A stretch of DNA of 64,000 nucleotides, taken from the NCBI GenBank assembly GCA_004519485.1, contig CP038108.1, positions 124,001 through 188,000 of the forward strand. Direction: 5' to 3'. The notes beneath the pieces are model-generated. The model saw nothing but the letters and a program-made list of their open reading frames with translations. It did not search any database and was not told the origin of the DNA. The translations under genes and the position numbers were made by a program. This document shows positions 24,538 to 35,882 of the stretch, piece by piece. Each line of letters begins with the position of its first letter. The stretch's first letter is position 1. The DNA is from Nannochloropsis oceanica (taxonomy: Eukaryota; Sar; Eustigmatophyceae; Eustigmatales; Monodopsidaceae).

Positions 24538-27441
24538 TCACTTGGCACACGTTTCTCCCTTCCTGCTCTCTGGCGTTGTGCTCTCTCCTGCCGCGTCCAC
24601 AGGCACAGCTTCCCTCTCTCCTTCCCTCCCTCCCTCTCTTCTCGCCTTACCGGTCATATAAACGTGATCGTCGCTCTTTCGCCACTCAATCTGAAGGTCC
24701 CCGCCGGGTAGCTGCACAGTCACCTCTCTGAGGGAGGGAGGGAGGGGGATAGGGAAGGGGGGAAGGGGGGAAAGGAAGGGAAATAGATGAATGGATGGAA
24801 AGTCCAAGACGCCTATACCGCCATGTCCAGCGTCAAGCCCAGAGCCTTCATCTTTCCCTCCCTCCCTCCCTCCTTCCCTCCCTCCTTCCCTCCCTCCTTC
24901 CCTCCCTCCCTTCCTTTCCCCCCGCCCCTCTATCTGGCTGCTTACCTCTTATCCGTCTTTCCCGCCAAAATGGCCGCCACCGTCAACGCACATGCCCCGG
25001 TACCACACGCCAAAGTGGGCCCAGCACCGCGTTCCCACACCTTCATGCGAAGGAGATGGGGTGCCACCACCTAGTGGAGGGAAGAAGGAAGGGAGGGATG
25101 GGGAGGGAGGGAGGGACGGAGGGAGGGACGGAGGGTGTTTAAGAGGTATGTTGAGACAAATAGCGTCTCTTTCAAAGCTCCCGAAAACAAATGGCAAGCT
25201 CTGTCCGTCCGTCGCCCTCCTTCCCCCCTCCCCTGCCTCCCTCCCTCCCTTCCCACCTGCACGAACTCCACGTTGGTCTTCTTGGGGAAGACGGGATGCA
25301 CCTCAATTTGTGGACCCACCTTGGCCAGGTCCACAGGATCGAGGAAGGGCACGAAAATGACGGCATGAGGGTTGCCCATCGACACGGTGGTGACCTGGGG
25401 AGGGAGGGAGGGAGGGAGGGAGGATGGGAGGGAGGTTGAGATATTGCGCGAAGGATGAGGGCAAGGCAAGCACCGGGGGCTGTACAAGATACGAGGCCGG
25501 GGTCCGAGAAGGAATAACCGGCCGACGAGACTCCTGCCCCTGCCTCCTCGTCCCTCCCTCCCTCCCTCCCTCCCTCCCTCCCTCCCTCCCTCCCTCCCTC
25601 CCTCCCTCCTTACCCCCCAAGTCTTCCCCGCCACCTCCAAAGGCGCCTCAACAACGCGGCCGTCTGGACCGGCCGGCAACGTGGTGGGTACCTTAGCGCC
25701 TAATCAAAGTGCGATTAGGAATTCAAGGGAATCGGGATACGGGGGGGATAAAGACTAAGTAATCATAATATTAATATATTAATAATAATTATATGTATAA
25801 TATAAATAATAATAATATATATAATTATAGTAATATAATAAATATGATTAAAACAATATTATTGGAAATATGGGAGGGATGAAGGACAAAAAATTGACAC
25901 GCATCACCTCAGGAAGAGAAAAAAGAAAAGGGAAAAGAGAGGAAGGAAGAGAAAAACTAGAAATGAATGCTCCTGCACACAGCCAACCGCAGTGCAACCC
26001 GCTTCCCTCCGTCGATTCGACCTCCTTCCTACTCCCTCCCTCCCTCCCTCCTCACCGTCCAAGATGGGGGTGCCCATGTCGACGGTGACGAGCCCATCTC
26101 CTCGCACCACGGGCACCACCATACCGGCCAGCGTATAGATGCGGTACGACCGGGACTCGCCGTTCCTGTCGTCGCCTTGAGGGAGGGGAGGGGAGGAAGG
26201 CAGGAGGGAGGGAGGGAGGGAGAAAGGGAGGAGGTGAGTGCAGTTTCCTCTCATCGACACAAAAGCACGTCTTTTCCGTCGGTGTCATTTCCCTCCACAG
26301 CGTTTTCTCCCCCCCCTCTGTCTTTAAGCCTGAAGGTATCATCCAAAAACATTCACCACTTTCCTCCCTCCCTCCCTCCCTCCCTCCCTCCCTTCCTCCT
26401 ACCCACCTTCCAGCTGTCGAAGAAACTTGGCCATGCACCGGATGCCATTCCCGCACATCTCCGGCTCCGAACCTGGACACGAGGGAGGGAGGGAGGGAGG
26501 AAGGGAGGCCCAAGAGAGCTTTGAAAAGCGGCCCACAAAGAGCAAAGGTTTTCCTCCCTCCTTTTCAATTTCCTATCCCCCCACCTTCCCTCCCTCACTC
26601 CCTCCCTCACTCCCTCCCTCACTCCCTCGACCACGTACCGTCAGAGTTATAAATGCGCATGGAGTAGTCAGCACCCTCCTTGCCGGGTAGAGCGAAGATG
26701 ACGCCGTCCGCACCGATTGAATAATGGCGCGAGCAGATCTGAAAGTTGGCGAGCCGGCGGAAGGGGTGGAGGGAGGGAGGGAGGGAGGGAGGGAGGAAGG
26801 GAGGGATAGATGAATAAAATGATGGTCGTCAGAGGAGCATGCGATTGCCGAAAGAGAAGTCTGGGGTTCAGTTAGAGTCCTTCAGATACCCCTTACTTTC
26901 CCTCCTTCCCTTCCTCTCTCCCTCCCTTCCTGTCTACCTCCTTGCACTGCTCGGCGCTGAGGATGGGCTTGTCGCTCTGGCGGTTGTCGATCAGGATGAA
27001 GTCATTCCCAATGCCGTGGTACTTGGAGAATGAGATTTTAGGCACGTCAATGCCTAGAGGAAATGAAACCATAGGAGGAAAGAGCAAGGAAGGGAGTGAG
27101 GGAAGGCACTGGAGTGCGATGTCGCGTTGTGGTGGCATGTCCAAATACTCAAGCCGCCATCCGAATCTGCAGTCATCCTTTCGCCGCAATATAACAGATA
27201 ATACCCTCTTTTTCTGCCATTTCTGTCGTCCCCCTTTCCCCTCTTCCCGAACTCCCCGTCTTATCCCCCTCGTACCCGTCGTCGCGGCCGCCTGCTGCAT
27301 CCTCAACGACGACCCTGCTGCCATCGCCGTCGCCCGTCTGGTCACCGCCGCGGCCATGTAGATAGAGGGGGCAAGGAATGCTTGAGCCAGCGGGGCAAAC
27401 AAGCAAAGGCTACCCAGGAGTAGGAGCATGCGGGACTTCAT
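24538..27441 (-). CDS. DAPF: Plastid diaminopimelate epimerase
   Basis: Converts LL- to meso-diaminopimelate in lysine synthesis. Ten exons: 27276-27441, 26938-27053, 26639-26738, 26407-26472, 26056-26175, 25614-25699, 25257-25394, 24946-25070, 24651-24727, and a tentative last one 24538-24608. The first nine close in phase. Exon 1 encodes a signal peptide ([16 protein letters not shown]) followed by FLAPS, an ASAFAP-type plastid signal; an in-frame Met six codons earlier is an alternative start. Family blocks: [49 protein letters not shown] (first catalytic Cys), [28 protein letters not shown] (second Cys) and [16 protein letters not shown]. After HVYMT the frame also stays open without the last intron. 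An AT-rich island sits in the intron between 25699 and 26056. Confidence 0.93.
25753..25866. repeat. AT-rich island in dapF intron
   Basis: Roughly 110 bases composed almost only of A and T (AATAAT, ATATAT, TTAATA words), abruptly different from the GC-rich surroundings. It may be a microsatellite or an inserted organellar fragment; no coding or tRNA structure is seen. Confidence 0.8.
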
Positions 27442-27984
27442 TATCGTGGTAGTCGTCATGGAACCGTGTATTCCTTGCATGGAAAGGAAGGGGAGGATGT
27501 GGGTGTCGTGTTGGTCCTTGGGCCTTGTTGCGTCCCGGTCACCCCGTGCGCGCACCTGTCTGCCTGGCCCGCCGCCCTGTCGTTGTAGCACAATGGTCGG
27601 CGAGGTGAGTGGGCGCAATCGTATGAGTGGGTGTGTGTATGTGTGTGTTGCGAAGTACCACTTTACTTTCTTCTTTGTTTGTTTGCCGCAGCCGCACATC
27701 ATCGTCCATCCAGAGCAGCAGTCGGACGCCCGCTGCCCTCTTTGCCAAAGCCACAGTCACACACATGCAGAGCACATGCAACAAAAGGACACGTGTCAAT
27801 GTCACTCAAACCTCTTTCCTCTTCTGGCAGTGCAGCTAGTCAAGGGTTCGTTCGTCCACCCGGATGTGCAAATGGCCTCGCCAGCATCCCTTGTCATTCG
27901 TCGCAGCGCCTTTCCGGCTCCGTCGACCATGTCCTACCCGCGCACTTATACTGACTGCGATTTTCCCCCACGCACACCCAAAGC
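27442..27984. other. Divergent promoter region dapF / methyltransferase gene
   Basis: About 540 bp between divergent starts, containing a TG-rich patch (27625-27650). No specific element is recognised; both genes encode putative plastid proteins. Confidence 0.5.
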
Positions 27985-30226
27985 ATGACAAGTAGGGCAC
28001 GTAGACGAAGTAGGCCACCACCCACGACCCTGTTTTTTGGTGCCACAATTATGGCCGGCGCTCTCGCCCTCTCCCTTTCTTGCCTCACCAAGGGTGGCAG
28101 CACCATCATTAAGCGCCGTTCTGCCCCTGCCTTCTTGCTCTTACCTCGCTCACCTTGCTCTCTCCACGTGGCCAAGCCCTCCACCACGAGTTGCACCACT
28201 CTTCATGGCCGTGGTGGCGGTGCGGGCAGGAAAGGAGAGGACAAGTTGTCGAAGGGCAAAAAAAAAGGCGACCTCCCAGAGAAGACTTGCGTGGTATGCG
28301 GTAGGCCTTTCACATGGCGTGCCAAGTGGGCCAAGGTACGTTTCGATTTTTGACTATTCCGTGAGGAGATAGCATTAGTAGGACGAATGTAACAGAAAGC
28401 AACAAAATGGCAAGGTGCCTTGTCAGAAAAGCATCACCTGACGCACAAACACTGACTGACATGGCGCGTATTCGACCCCCCACTCCCTGACAGGTCTGGG
28501 ACGAGGTTAAGTATTGCTCGGATAAGTGTCGAGGACAGCGGTCCAAGGGAAGCGAAGGCGGTGGGGTTGGAGGAGGGGAGGGAGGGGGCAGCCTGAAGAG
28601 CAATCGAGCGACCACAACAACCACAGCAACGACTATGGCAAAGGCGACGACGCATATGCCAGTGGCAAGTTCCTTCATGATTACGCCTCGACGGTCTTTC
28701 TTATCGTCCACTGTCAAAGGGCTGGGGGGAGGCATAGCTGCCGCAGTCGTAGCGGGCGCATTCTTCACAAGCTTAGAGGAAGGAGGAGGAACCCCCCGCC
28801 GCCTTCTCCGCCCTTCCCCCGCGCTAGCGGACGGTGAGACAGCCCGTAGACCGGGCAAGGGTGAGATTGATGCCTTGTTGGAAGGCAGTGAGGAGGAGCT
28901 ATGGCCAGACGTGGACCCGCCATATCAAAAATCGGATTTCGCGCGGTTGGATGAGACGGATGATGGGCTCTTTTATGACGAGCCCAAGGTGAAGAGGGAG
29001 GGAGACTGGGAAGGAGGGAGCTGAAGCGGGGAGTCTTGGATTACAGGAAAAGGTCCAGCCACTCGGCATGAAGAAAAAATGAACACATTTCCTCCCTCCT
29101 TCCCTCCCTCCTTCCTCCAGCTGGTCGAGCACATTGACAAGGCGGCAGTGCAGGCCATGACCAAATACTACCAACAGATGCTGGAGGAGGTTGGGTTGGA
29201 CATGTACGGGGATAAGACCCGACCGTTGGATATACTGGACGTCGGGGCGTCATGGTGAGTGGGAAGCTTAACCTCACATAGTCTATTTCCCCTCTCTGGG
29301 TGAAACGAAGGAGGACTTGGCGTTTGCGTGTCCTCTTGACGCCTTGTACTCACCATTGCCTGACAAACAAACACGCACCAACACACATGCAGGGTGAGCC
29401 ACCTCCCCTCCTCCTACACTCCTGCGCGGACCACCACCACCGGCAGCAGCAGCAGCAGCAGCAGCAGTCGTGTGGCGGGCCTGGGAATGAATGCTGAGGA
29501 ACTTAAACTGAACCCCCAGCTGACTGAGTACGTTTAATATATCCATCTTTGGGGTTGGGGGGGGGATGTAATGTGTGCATTGTTTGCCTCATGCCGGCTC
29601 TCTCTCTGGTGCATCGCGTCCATCTCCTCTCGCCCCTCTTTCGACGTATTTCCTCTCTACATTTGATGACACTCCTAGGTTCACGGTGTGCGACCTCAAT
29701 AAGACACCACGCCTGCCCTACGATGACGCCAGTTTCGACGTAGTCGTTTGCGGTGCGTTTACCTCCCTCTCTCCCTCCTTTACTGGCCTCTTTTTTTCCC
29801 TTCGCGCAAATCTCGTCTTCATACTACCTTGAAGATAAATCACCCACACTTTGGAATGTCTGCCTTACTCTCTCACTTTCTTTAACCCTCTCCTCCTTCC
29901 CTCCAGCCCTCACAATTGACTACCTCACCCGTCCTATCTCCGTCTGTCGGGAAATGACTCGTGTCCTTCGCCCACGGGGCCGCGTCTGCATTGTCTTCTC
30001 CAACCGCTTGTTCTTCACGAAGGCCGTTGCAAACTGGGCGGGGAAAGATGACGTTGATCATGTGTTGGACGTGGCGAGCTACCTGCACTACGCTAGCGCG
30101 GGAGGGGGAGGAATGGAGGGAGGAAGGGCGGAGGTGGGGAGGCTTGACAAGCCTAAGGCCCGGGACGTCAGCCCAAGTCCAACGAAAGGAGACCCACTTT
30201 ACGTGGTATGGGCAAACAAACTGTGA
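27985..30226 (+). CDS. DUF2256 zinc ribbon + internal TAT-like signal + SAM methyltransferase
   Basis: Six exons close in phase (27985-28335, 28494-28988, 29121-29254, 29393-29527, 29679-29752, 29907-30226), 502 aa. Residues 1-60 look like a signal peptide with a PAFLLLP plastid-type continuation. Residues 100-130 form a DUF2256 ribbon: CVVCGRPFTWRAKWAK, YCSDKCR (C102, C105, C125, C129). Residues 179-225 resemble a thylakoid twin-arginine signal: TPRRSFLSS, hydrophobic GGGIAAAVVAGAFF, then PALA-D. The rest is a class I methyltransferase of the plant/cyanobacterial UbiE-like family: FARLDETDDGLFYDEP, LVEHIDKAAVQAMTKYY, LDILDVGASWVSHLPSS, FTVCDLN, LPYDDASFDVVVCALTIDYL, EMTRVLRPRG, DPLYVVWANK. 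A Ser-rich (AGC)n run interrupts residues 340-350. Whether one fusion protein or two overlapping transcripts is made cannot be told from sequence alone. Confidence 0.82.
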
Positions 30227-31160
30227 GTTATGGCCGAGGTATTGGGGTCATCATTTGTGTAAAAGAAAGAACCAAAAAAAGAATGCTCTGCGTAGATAGA
30301 GCCCTGATTGGGCTGGGTGAAAGCAACGAAAACGAAAATGGAAACCAAAATAAATAAACAAGAGTTATGCAGTGAAAAAGGTGTGCCCGTCTCTCCTCTG
30401 TTAATGTGAGATACACATTCCTTTATATTACTCTGATGAAAGCAGAGGGTGCTGCTGCTGCTAGTCTGACTTCTTCACCGGCTTCAGGAAACTGAATAAG
30501 CCCCCCCTTCTCCTGTTTTTTGTAGCCTCTACGAGGTCTACGAGGAGGCCATCAACCTGGTTGTTTCTTATGTTGGTTCCGAGGTTGCCCTTGCTCAATT
30601 GCCGCTGTTTCCCCGGCGGTGGTTCTAACTGATGCCACAACCTTAGATCTAATATGTATAAAAATAGATGGTGATATGAGCGTCGGTGGTAATTGTTTGT
30701 TGGTATCGAAAATTTGGACGACAGAGCTGACACCTGACCCCCTGAAGGCCTTATCACGCAATGCAGCATGAAGTGAAGCTCCTTGTTTGTTGTGCCCCTT
30801 GGGTGGTACCCCCAGGTGCCCCCAAGATGTCCTCGCCGTCGGCGAAACCAATGATATCATCAGTGACAGCAGCCCTACCCTCTCTCAGGGCTGTCGAAAC
30901 CATCTACGCCCCCACGCTCACACAACGCCGCACATCCCGCGCACCCACCCCACGCACAAATCGCCAGGAGCTCACTTTCTCGGTCTATGGGGTTGTCGGA
31001 GTGCTAGCCTCAATCCAAAGCACTGCTGCTCATCCACCCACTCGGCGGGGCAGGCAGAAAGAACAAAGCGAAGCAAGTAGGCCGGCCCGGCGACGAGGCC
31101 TTGGCTTCAAACATAAAACACCAAGCCACGGTCACAAGGACAACTCAAAGGAGACGGAGA
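30227..31160. other. Intergenic, possible short minus-strand reading frame
   Basis: About 930 bp between two plus-strand genes. On the minus strand, 30461-30600 encodes a basic tail (NLGTNIRNNQVDGLLVDLVE, ending FSFLKPVKKSD and a stop) of fairly normal composition, which could be a last exon of a small gene, but no upstream exons or family could be established. The upstream plus-strand frames look fortuitous. Confidence 0.35.
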
Positions 31161-34100
31161 ATGAGGCGGCGGGCCGGGGATCACCACCCTTCAAGGGGCG
31201 GAGGAGGCAGAGGAAGATGGGCTTTCCAGCCCTTCCTCCCTCCTCTCCTCCTCTTCGCCCTGACGACCATCCCCAGATTGTGGGGTTTTGTCACCCCCAT
31301 CCCACCCGCACCTCCCTCTTCTTTTGCATCGTCGAAATTGCGTGTCTCTACCACACGTATCTACTCCTCCACCCTCTCTCGAGGGCCACGTGTGCGCACT
31401 CTTATCGCCAGCCCCCCACCTCCCATCCCCTTTCCAACCTCCCGGTCGTCACCTCCTTCCACCTCTCCCTCCTCCTCGCCTCAGCAACGGGGCTTTAATG
31501 GAAAAGACGACGAAGAATGGGAAGAGGAAGATGAGGGAGGGAAGGGGGAGCGGCCTCTGTGGCGGCGACGGCAACGGCAAATGGACGACGTAGAGAAGGA
31601 CAAGGACTACATAGAGCAAGCCATAGAAGACGACGAAGCAAAACGGCAGAAAGCGCGCCGTCGCTCGAGCTACTCTGCGTCTCCATCAATGCATCGTCTA
31701 AAGCAAAGATCCTCTTCTTCGCTCCGGCCTGATCACCCTGATGCCCTCCAAGCCCGGGTCATCACCAACGCCGCCCAGTACTCCCTCCTCGTCGCCGGGG
31801 CCGGCACGGGCAAAACCCGTGTCCTGGCCGCACGCATCGCCCATTTAGTCAAGACCAAACAAGCGCGTCCAGAGGAGGTCTTGGTCTTGTCCTTTACCAA
31901 CGCAGCCGCCCAGTCGATCCAAGCACGAGCTAATGCCCTGTTGGGGGGGATCTTACCCCAACAGCAGCAGCAGCAGCAACAACAACAACAACACCATCAA
32001 CAATACCGTCAGAAGGAGATGGAAGGATGTGGGGGGGGCGAAGGCGGGGTATTTCTTACCGCAGGGACATTTCACGGGCTGGCAGCTGCCATGCTGAGGG
32101 AGCATCATCAATTAGCCCTCGGTCGGCCCCTCCGAATAGCCAGCAAAGCCCAGCAGCTCCATGCCATGCGCCAGGCCATGCAAGAGGCCTTTGGGATGCC
32201 CCATCGCCTTCCTTCCATCCCTCCCTCCCTCACGTCTTCCTTGGTGGAACAACACCGTTACCTTGACGGGGAGGCTGAGGCGATGCTTCGATATATCTCC
32301 TTGTGGAAAGCGTCCGGTTGCCGGCCCTCGGACTTGTCCCCCGCCCTCTGCGAGAACCCGACCGAGAAGCGTGCCTGCCGTCTGTACCATCTTTACGAGC
32401 ACTCCCTCCACCACTCTCTCGGCGTCCTGGACCTGGATGACCTGGTTCTGGTCGCAGGCGATCTCCTGGTAGCATACCCGGCAGTACTCGCTGCGTACCA
32501 ACGCCGGTGGAAGCACGTGCTAGTGGACGAGTTTCAGGACACGAACGAAGCCCAGTACATCCTCTTGCGCACGCTCGCCTTGGGGGCCACGCCCACCGCC
32601 ACGACTGGAGGGCAGCAAGGCGAGGGAGGGAGGGAGGGAGGGATGTGCGTCTTGTGTGCCGGGGACGACGACCAGAGCATCTTCAGTTTTCGAGGGGCGC
32701 GGGCTGGGCGGGCGTTTGCGGCGTTTCTGGCCGATTTTCCAGGAGCCGTTGCAGTGGGTCTTCCGATTTCGTATAGACTGCCCAGCCATATCTTCTTGGT
32801 GGCGCAGGAGGTGATTGCACGGAACGCGGCTCCTCCCTTGTTCCCACCCTCGGCCTCGTTTCCTCCGCCGGATGCGGGTGAGGAGGAGGCGGAGGGAAAG
32901 GGGGAGGGAGGGAGACAAGGAGGGGATGGGCATGGCGAGTCCATATTGGAGTTTTATTCGCACCAGGAGGAACAAAACACGGCAATTGGTGCTGGTGCTG
33001 CTGGTGCTGCGGCCCTCCCTCTCCCCCTCCCTTCCATCCCTCCCCGGGACTTCGCGCCTCGCTTGGCGCCCGGGGTGACACTGGCCGGACTGCAAGAGAG
33101 GGCAGGTCGAGCGGAGGGCTGGGCGGAGGGAGGGCTGGAGGGCTGGAGGGAGGGAGGAAATGGTGACCTGGTAAGTCGCGTAAGTGTGCAAGAGGTGTGG
33201 GATGACGAGGATGAGGCCCGTTGGATTGCCAGGACGGTGAAGGAGCTCTATCTCTCCTTCGGGTCCTCTTCCTTTACCTGGGAGGAGCAGAAAGCCTTGT
33301 TCGATCGCTCTTCCTCCGCCCCTCCCTCCGCCCCTCCCTCCTCCTCGGCCTATGTCGACCCTCGTTCGTCGCCTTTGTCTTCTCCTCTCGGGCAACCGCC
33401 AGCCTCTCTTAAGAATGACGGTCATAAGGACGAGGATCTTGTGGACCTCCCGGCTGCTTCCTCCTCCTCCTCCCCCCCCTCCTCGTCACGGGAAGAGGAG
33501 GGGAAGGAAGAAGAAGAAGGAGACAAAGAAGGAGAAGGAAAAGGCGACGCCGAGGACACGCACCACCTGGCCATCCTTGTGCGGTCCGGCTGGCAGCTTG
33601 GCGTGTTGGAAGAAGCCTTAATCCGGCAACGCCTCCCTTACGTTGTGCAGGGGGGCGCGTCACTGCTCAAGACTGCCGAGGCTCGCGCTGGCATGGCCAT
33701 GCTGGGGGCGTTGCTGGAGGGAGGGGGGGAAGGGGAGGAGGAAGGGGAGGAGGGGAGGAGAGGGAGATGGGAGAAGGTGGCTGGGGCATTGGGGTATCGG
33801 GGAGCGGGGAGTGTGTGGAGGAGGGCGAGGAGGGAGGGGATAAGCGTAGGGGAGGCGGCGTTGAGGACGACGATGGATCAGGAGTTGCAGCAGGGGGGAG
33901 GGAGGGGGGGAGGGGGGGGGGAGGAAAAGCTGGTGACGCGGCGTGTGCCGGAGCTGGTTTTGTTGGAAGGCGATGTCCCGAGGTGGAGGGCACTATTAAA
34001 GAGGGAGTGGTCATCGCGAAGGCGTCACAAGGCCCTCCGGATGGTGATGGAAGAAGCAGGCCTCCTCCCTCCCTCTTCGTCCTACCCCCCTCGCTCCTCG

Positions 34101-35882
34101 TCTCCTTCCCACACTTTCAAGAAGGGAGGGGCTGCCAACGATCTCTCTCGGCTTCTGTCTCTCATTGCCGACTCGTTTGATGACCCTACGCACCTGGGCA
34201 CATGGGCCTCCGCCGTCCAGACTCCCCACCTCCACCTGCCTCACCCCCACCCTCCATCTGCTACTCGTCCCGAAGGACGACAACAAGTTCCACAGAAGAA
34301 GAAGGAGTACAGCAGGAGGCAGCAGCGGAAAGTGGTTCTGAGCACCATGCACGGTGCCAAGGGGCAGGAATTCGACCTCGTTTTCCTCGCCGGCTGGGAC
34401 GAGGGGGTTTTCCCCCTCCTCCCCCGCACCTCTTCCTCTTCCGGTCCTTCCACCCTGGCACTGGCCGAAGAGCGGCGTCTTGCCTATGTGGCTTTGACCA
34501 GGGCTCGTTTGAATGCTTACATAACGTTTACGCACCGGCGGCGTTTGCCGGGGGGGGCATGGGTGACCACCACGCCGTCTCGCTTCATTGGCGAGATTCC
34601 TCGGAGGCTGGTGCGACTGCGGTTGTTAGGGCCTGCACGGATGCAGAGGGGCATCAAACCGAGTAATGACGTGGACTTTAGGCGGCTTAGACCGTTGGGC
34701 GTAAGGACCCGGAAGGATGCGTTCTTGGTGGAGCCGCGGAAGAGGCGGGGCGGGTGGGGAGGGGTGGGAGGTGGGGGTTTGGGAGTCGAAGGAAGCGTGC
34801 CGGTTGCGGAGAAGGAGACCGAGAAGGAAGAGGAGATGGGGAGGGTTTCATCGATGGTGAGGGAGGACGTGGAGGAGGGGATAGTGAAGGAGGACGTGAG
34901 GGAGGGAGAGGGGGAGGGAGGGGTTATGCCGGTGCTTTTTCCACAGCCGTCTGGGTTGGGAGCTGCTGTATGTGGAGGCAGAGGAGGAAAAGCAACAGCA
35001 GCAGCAGCGCCAGCTATGATAGCATCAGTGCCAGCAGCAGCAGCAGTGGAAGCAGCCGTCTCCCCGGTCCACATTCTCCGTGACGACACAGAGGCCGAGC
35101 GCGTCATCCTGGTCGCCCCCCAAGACGAAGCATCTCTCTCCCCCCTCGCTGTCCAATCCGCCGCCCGATCCCTCGCTCTCACCGCGGCCATCGCTAAGGG
35201 CATGGTGTTAGAAGAGGGCAGGACACAGGAAGACGTCAAAAAATTGCAGAGACGACGGCAAAGGTCAGCAGCGCTGGTCGTCTCCAGGGCCGCGCTCCCA
35301 CTGGAGAAGGGAGGAAAAGGGGAAGGGAAAAGTGTGCCGGAAGTGATTCCCTCCTTGCTAGCCCTTCTGGCAGACCCTGTGATCGTTCAAAAGAAGAAGC
35401 TGCGTCCGTTCTACCGTGCCTGTATTCAGGCAACCGGGCATAAGCTCAATGCCCTCCCTTCCCGCGAAGATCCTTCCCTCCTCCTCCCCCTCTCCCTCAC
35501 CCCCACCCACCACCTGGGTTTGCTGGCGGTCGCTTTTCTGGTGACGGATAAAACGATAGTTTCCTTGGAGGGGTGGGGGGCGCTAAGGACGTTATTTCGG
35601 GCCGTTTTGAGAGTGTACGGCGTGACGGGAGGCAAGGTGCCAATGTGGGAGAAAAGGGGACGGAGGGAGGGAGGGAGAGAGGGAGGGAGGGAGGGAGGAA
35701 TGGCGAAGTTAAAGTCGGTGCTGGTGTGTGGAGGGGCGGAGCTGGGAGATGTGTTGCTGGCGCTCTTGGCGCAGGAGGAGGGGATGGTGGAGGTAGTGGG
35801 GGAGGAGGGAAAGGAGGAGAAAGTGAAGATAAGCGCGTCGAAGAAGAGGGGGAGGAAGACGGTGAAAGAGGACAAGGAGTAG
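31161..35882 (+). CDS. Plastid-targeted UvrD/PcrA-type SF1A DNA helicase
   Basis: Long intronless frame, 1573 aa from the Met at 31161 (an upstream in-frame Met lies at 31101). The N-terminus has a hydrophobic leader (FQPFLPPLLLFALTTIPRLW) followed by GFVTPIPP, consistent with plastid targeting. Helicase motifs occur in order: Walker A GAGTGKTR (about residue 211), VLVLSFTNAAA, GTFHGLA, DEFQDTNEAQ (Walker B), GDDDQSIFSFRGA, ISYRLP, then after a low-complexity insert WDDEDEARWI, LSTMHGAKGQEFDLVFLAGW and EERRLAYVALTRAR. This is the UvrD/PcrA/Rep order, so 3'-5' unwinding in plastid DNA repair or replication is the inferred role. Large Gly/Glu, Pro/Ser and Gln inserts separate motifs. The C-terminal 500 residues are unrecognised. 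Some GGGA-rich inserts could be unspliced introns. Confidence 0.88.
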   Translation: MRRRAGDHHPSRGGGGRGRWAFQPFLPPLLLFALTTIPRLWGFVTPIPPAPPSSFASSKLRVSTTRIYSSTLSRGPRVRTLIASPPPPIPFPTSRSSPPSTSPSSSPQQRGFNGKDDEEWEEEDEGGKGERPLWRRRQRQMDDVEKDKDYIEQAIEDDEAKRQKARRRSSYSASPSMHRLKQRSSSSLRPDHPDALQARVITNAAQYSLLVAGAGTGKTRVLAARIAHLVKTKQARPEEVLVLSFTNAAAQSIQARANALLGGILPQQQQQQQQQQQHHQQYRQKEMEGCGGGEGGVFLTAGTFHGLAAAMLREHHQLALGRPLRIASKAQQLHAMRQAMQEAFGMPHRLPSIPPSLTSSLVEQHRYLDGEAEAMLRYISLWKASGCRPSDLSPALCENPTEKRACRLYHLYEHSLHHSLGVLDLDDLVLVAGDLLVAYPAVLAAYQRRWKHVLVDEFQDTNEAQYILLRTLALGATPTATTGGQQGEGGREGGMCVLCAGDDDQSIFSFRGARAGRAFAAFLADFPGAVAVGLPISYRLPSHIFLVAQEVIARNAAPPLFPPSASFPPPDAGEEEAEGKGEGGRQGGDGHGESILEFYSHQEEQNTAIGAGAAGAAALPLPLPSIPPRDFAPRLAPGVTLAGLQERAGRAEGWAEGGLEGWREGGNGDLVSRVSVQEVWDDEDEARWIARTVKELYLSFGSSSFTWEEQKALFDRSSSAPPSAPPSSSAYVDPRSSPLSSPLGQPPASLKNDGHKDEDLVDLPAASSSSSPPSSSREEEGKEEEEGDKEGEGKGDAEDTHHLAILVRSGWQLGVLEEALIRQRLPYVVQGGASLLKTAEARAGMAMLGALLEGGGEGEEEGEEGRRGRWEKVAGALGYRGAGSVWRRARREGISVGEAALRTTMDQELQQGGGRGGGGGEEKLVTRRVPELVLLEGDVPRWRALLKREWSSRRRHKALRMVMEEAGLLPPSSSYPPRSSSPSHTFKKGGAANDLSRLLSLIADSFDDPTHLGTWASAVQTPHLHLPHPHPPSATRPEGRQQVPQKKKEYSRRQQRKVVLSTMHGAKGQEFDLVFLAGWDEGVFPLLPRTSSSSGPSTLALAEERRLAYVALTRARLNAYITFTHRRRLPGGAWVTTTPSRFIGEIPRRLVRLRLLGPARMQRGIKPSNDVDFRRLRPLGVRTRKDAFLVEPRKRRGGWGGVGGGGLGVEGSVPVAEKETEKEEEMGRVSSMVREDVEEGIVKEDVREGEGEGGVMPVLFPQPSGLGAAVCGGRGGKATAAAAPAMIASVPAAAAVEAAVSPVHILRDDTEAERVILVAPQDEASLSPLAVQSAARSLALTAAIAKGMVLEEGRTQEDVKKLQRRRQRSAALVVSRAALPLEKGGKGEGKSVPEVIPSLLALLADPVIVQKKKLRPFYRACIQATGHKLNALPSREDPSLLLPLSLTPTHHLGLLAVAFLVTDKTIVSLEGWGALRTLFRAVLRVYGVTGGKVPMWEKRGRREGGREGGREGGMAKLKSVLVCGGAELGDVLLALLAQEEGMVEVVGEEGKEEKVKISASKKRGRKTVKEDKE

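Noticed and set aside
25549-25607. Regular short tandem repeats resembling a CRISPR array
   Set aside because: Pure tetranucleotide repeats without spacers, in a eukaryotic intron.
30761-31100. Long plus-strand frame upstream of the helicase
   Set aside because: Composition and lack of any motif suggest chance; it is in a different frame from the helicase.
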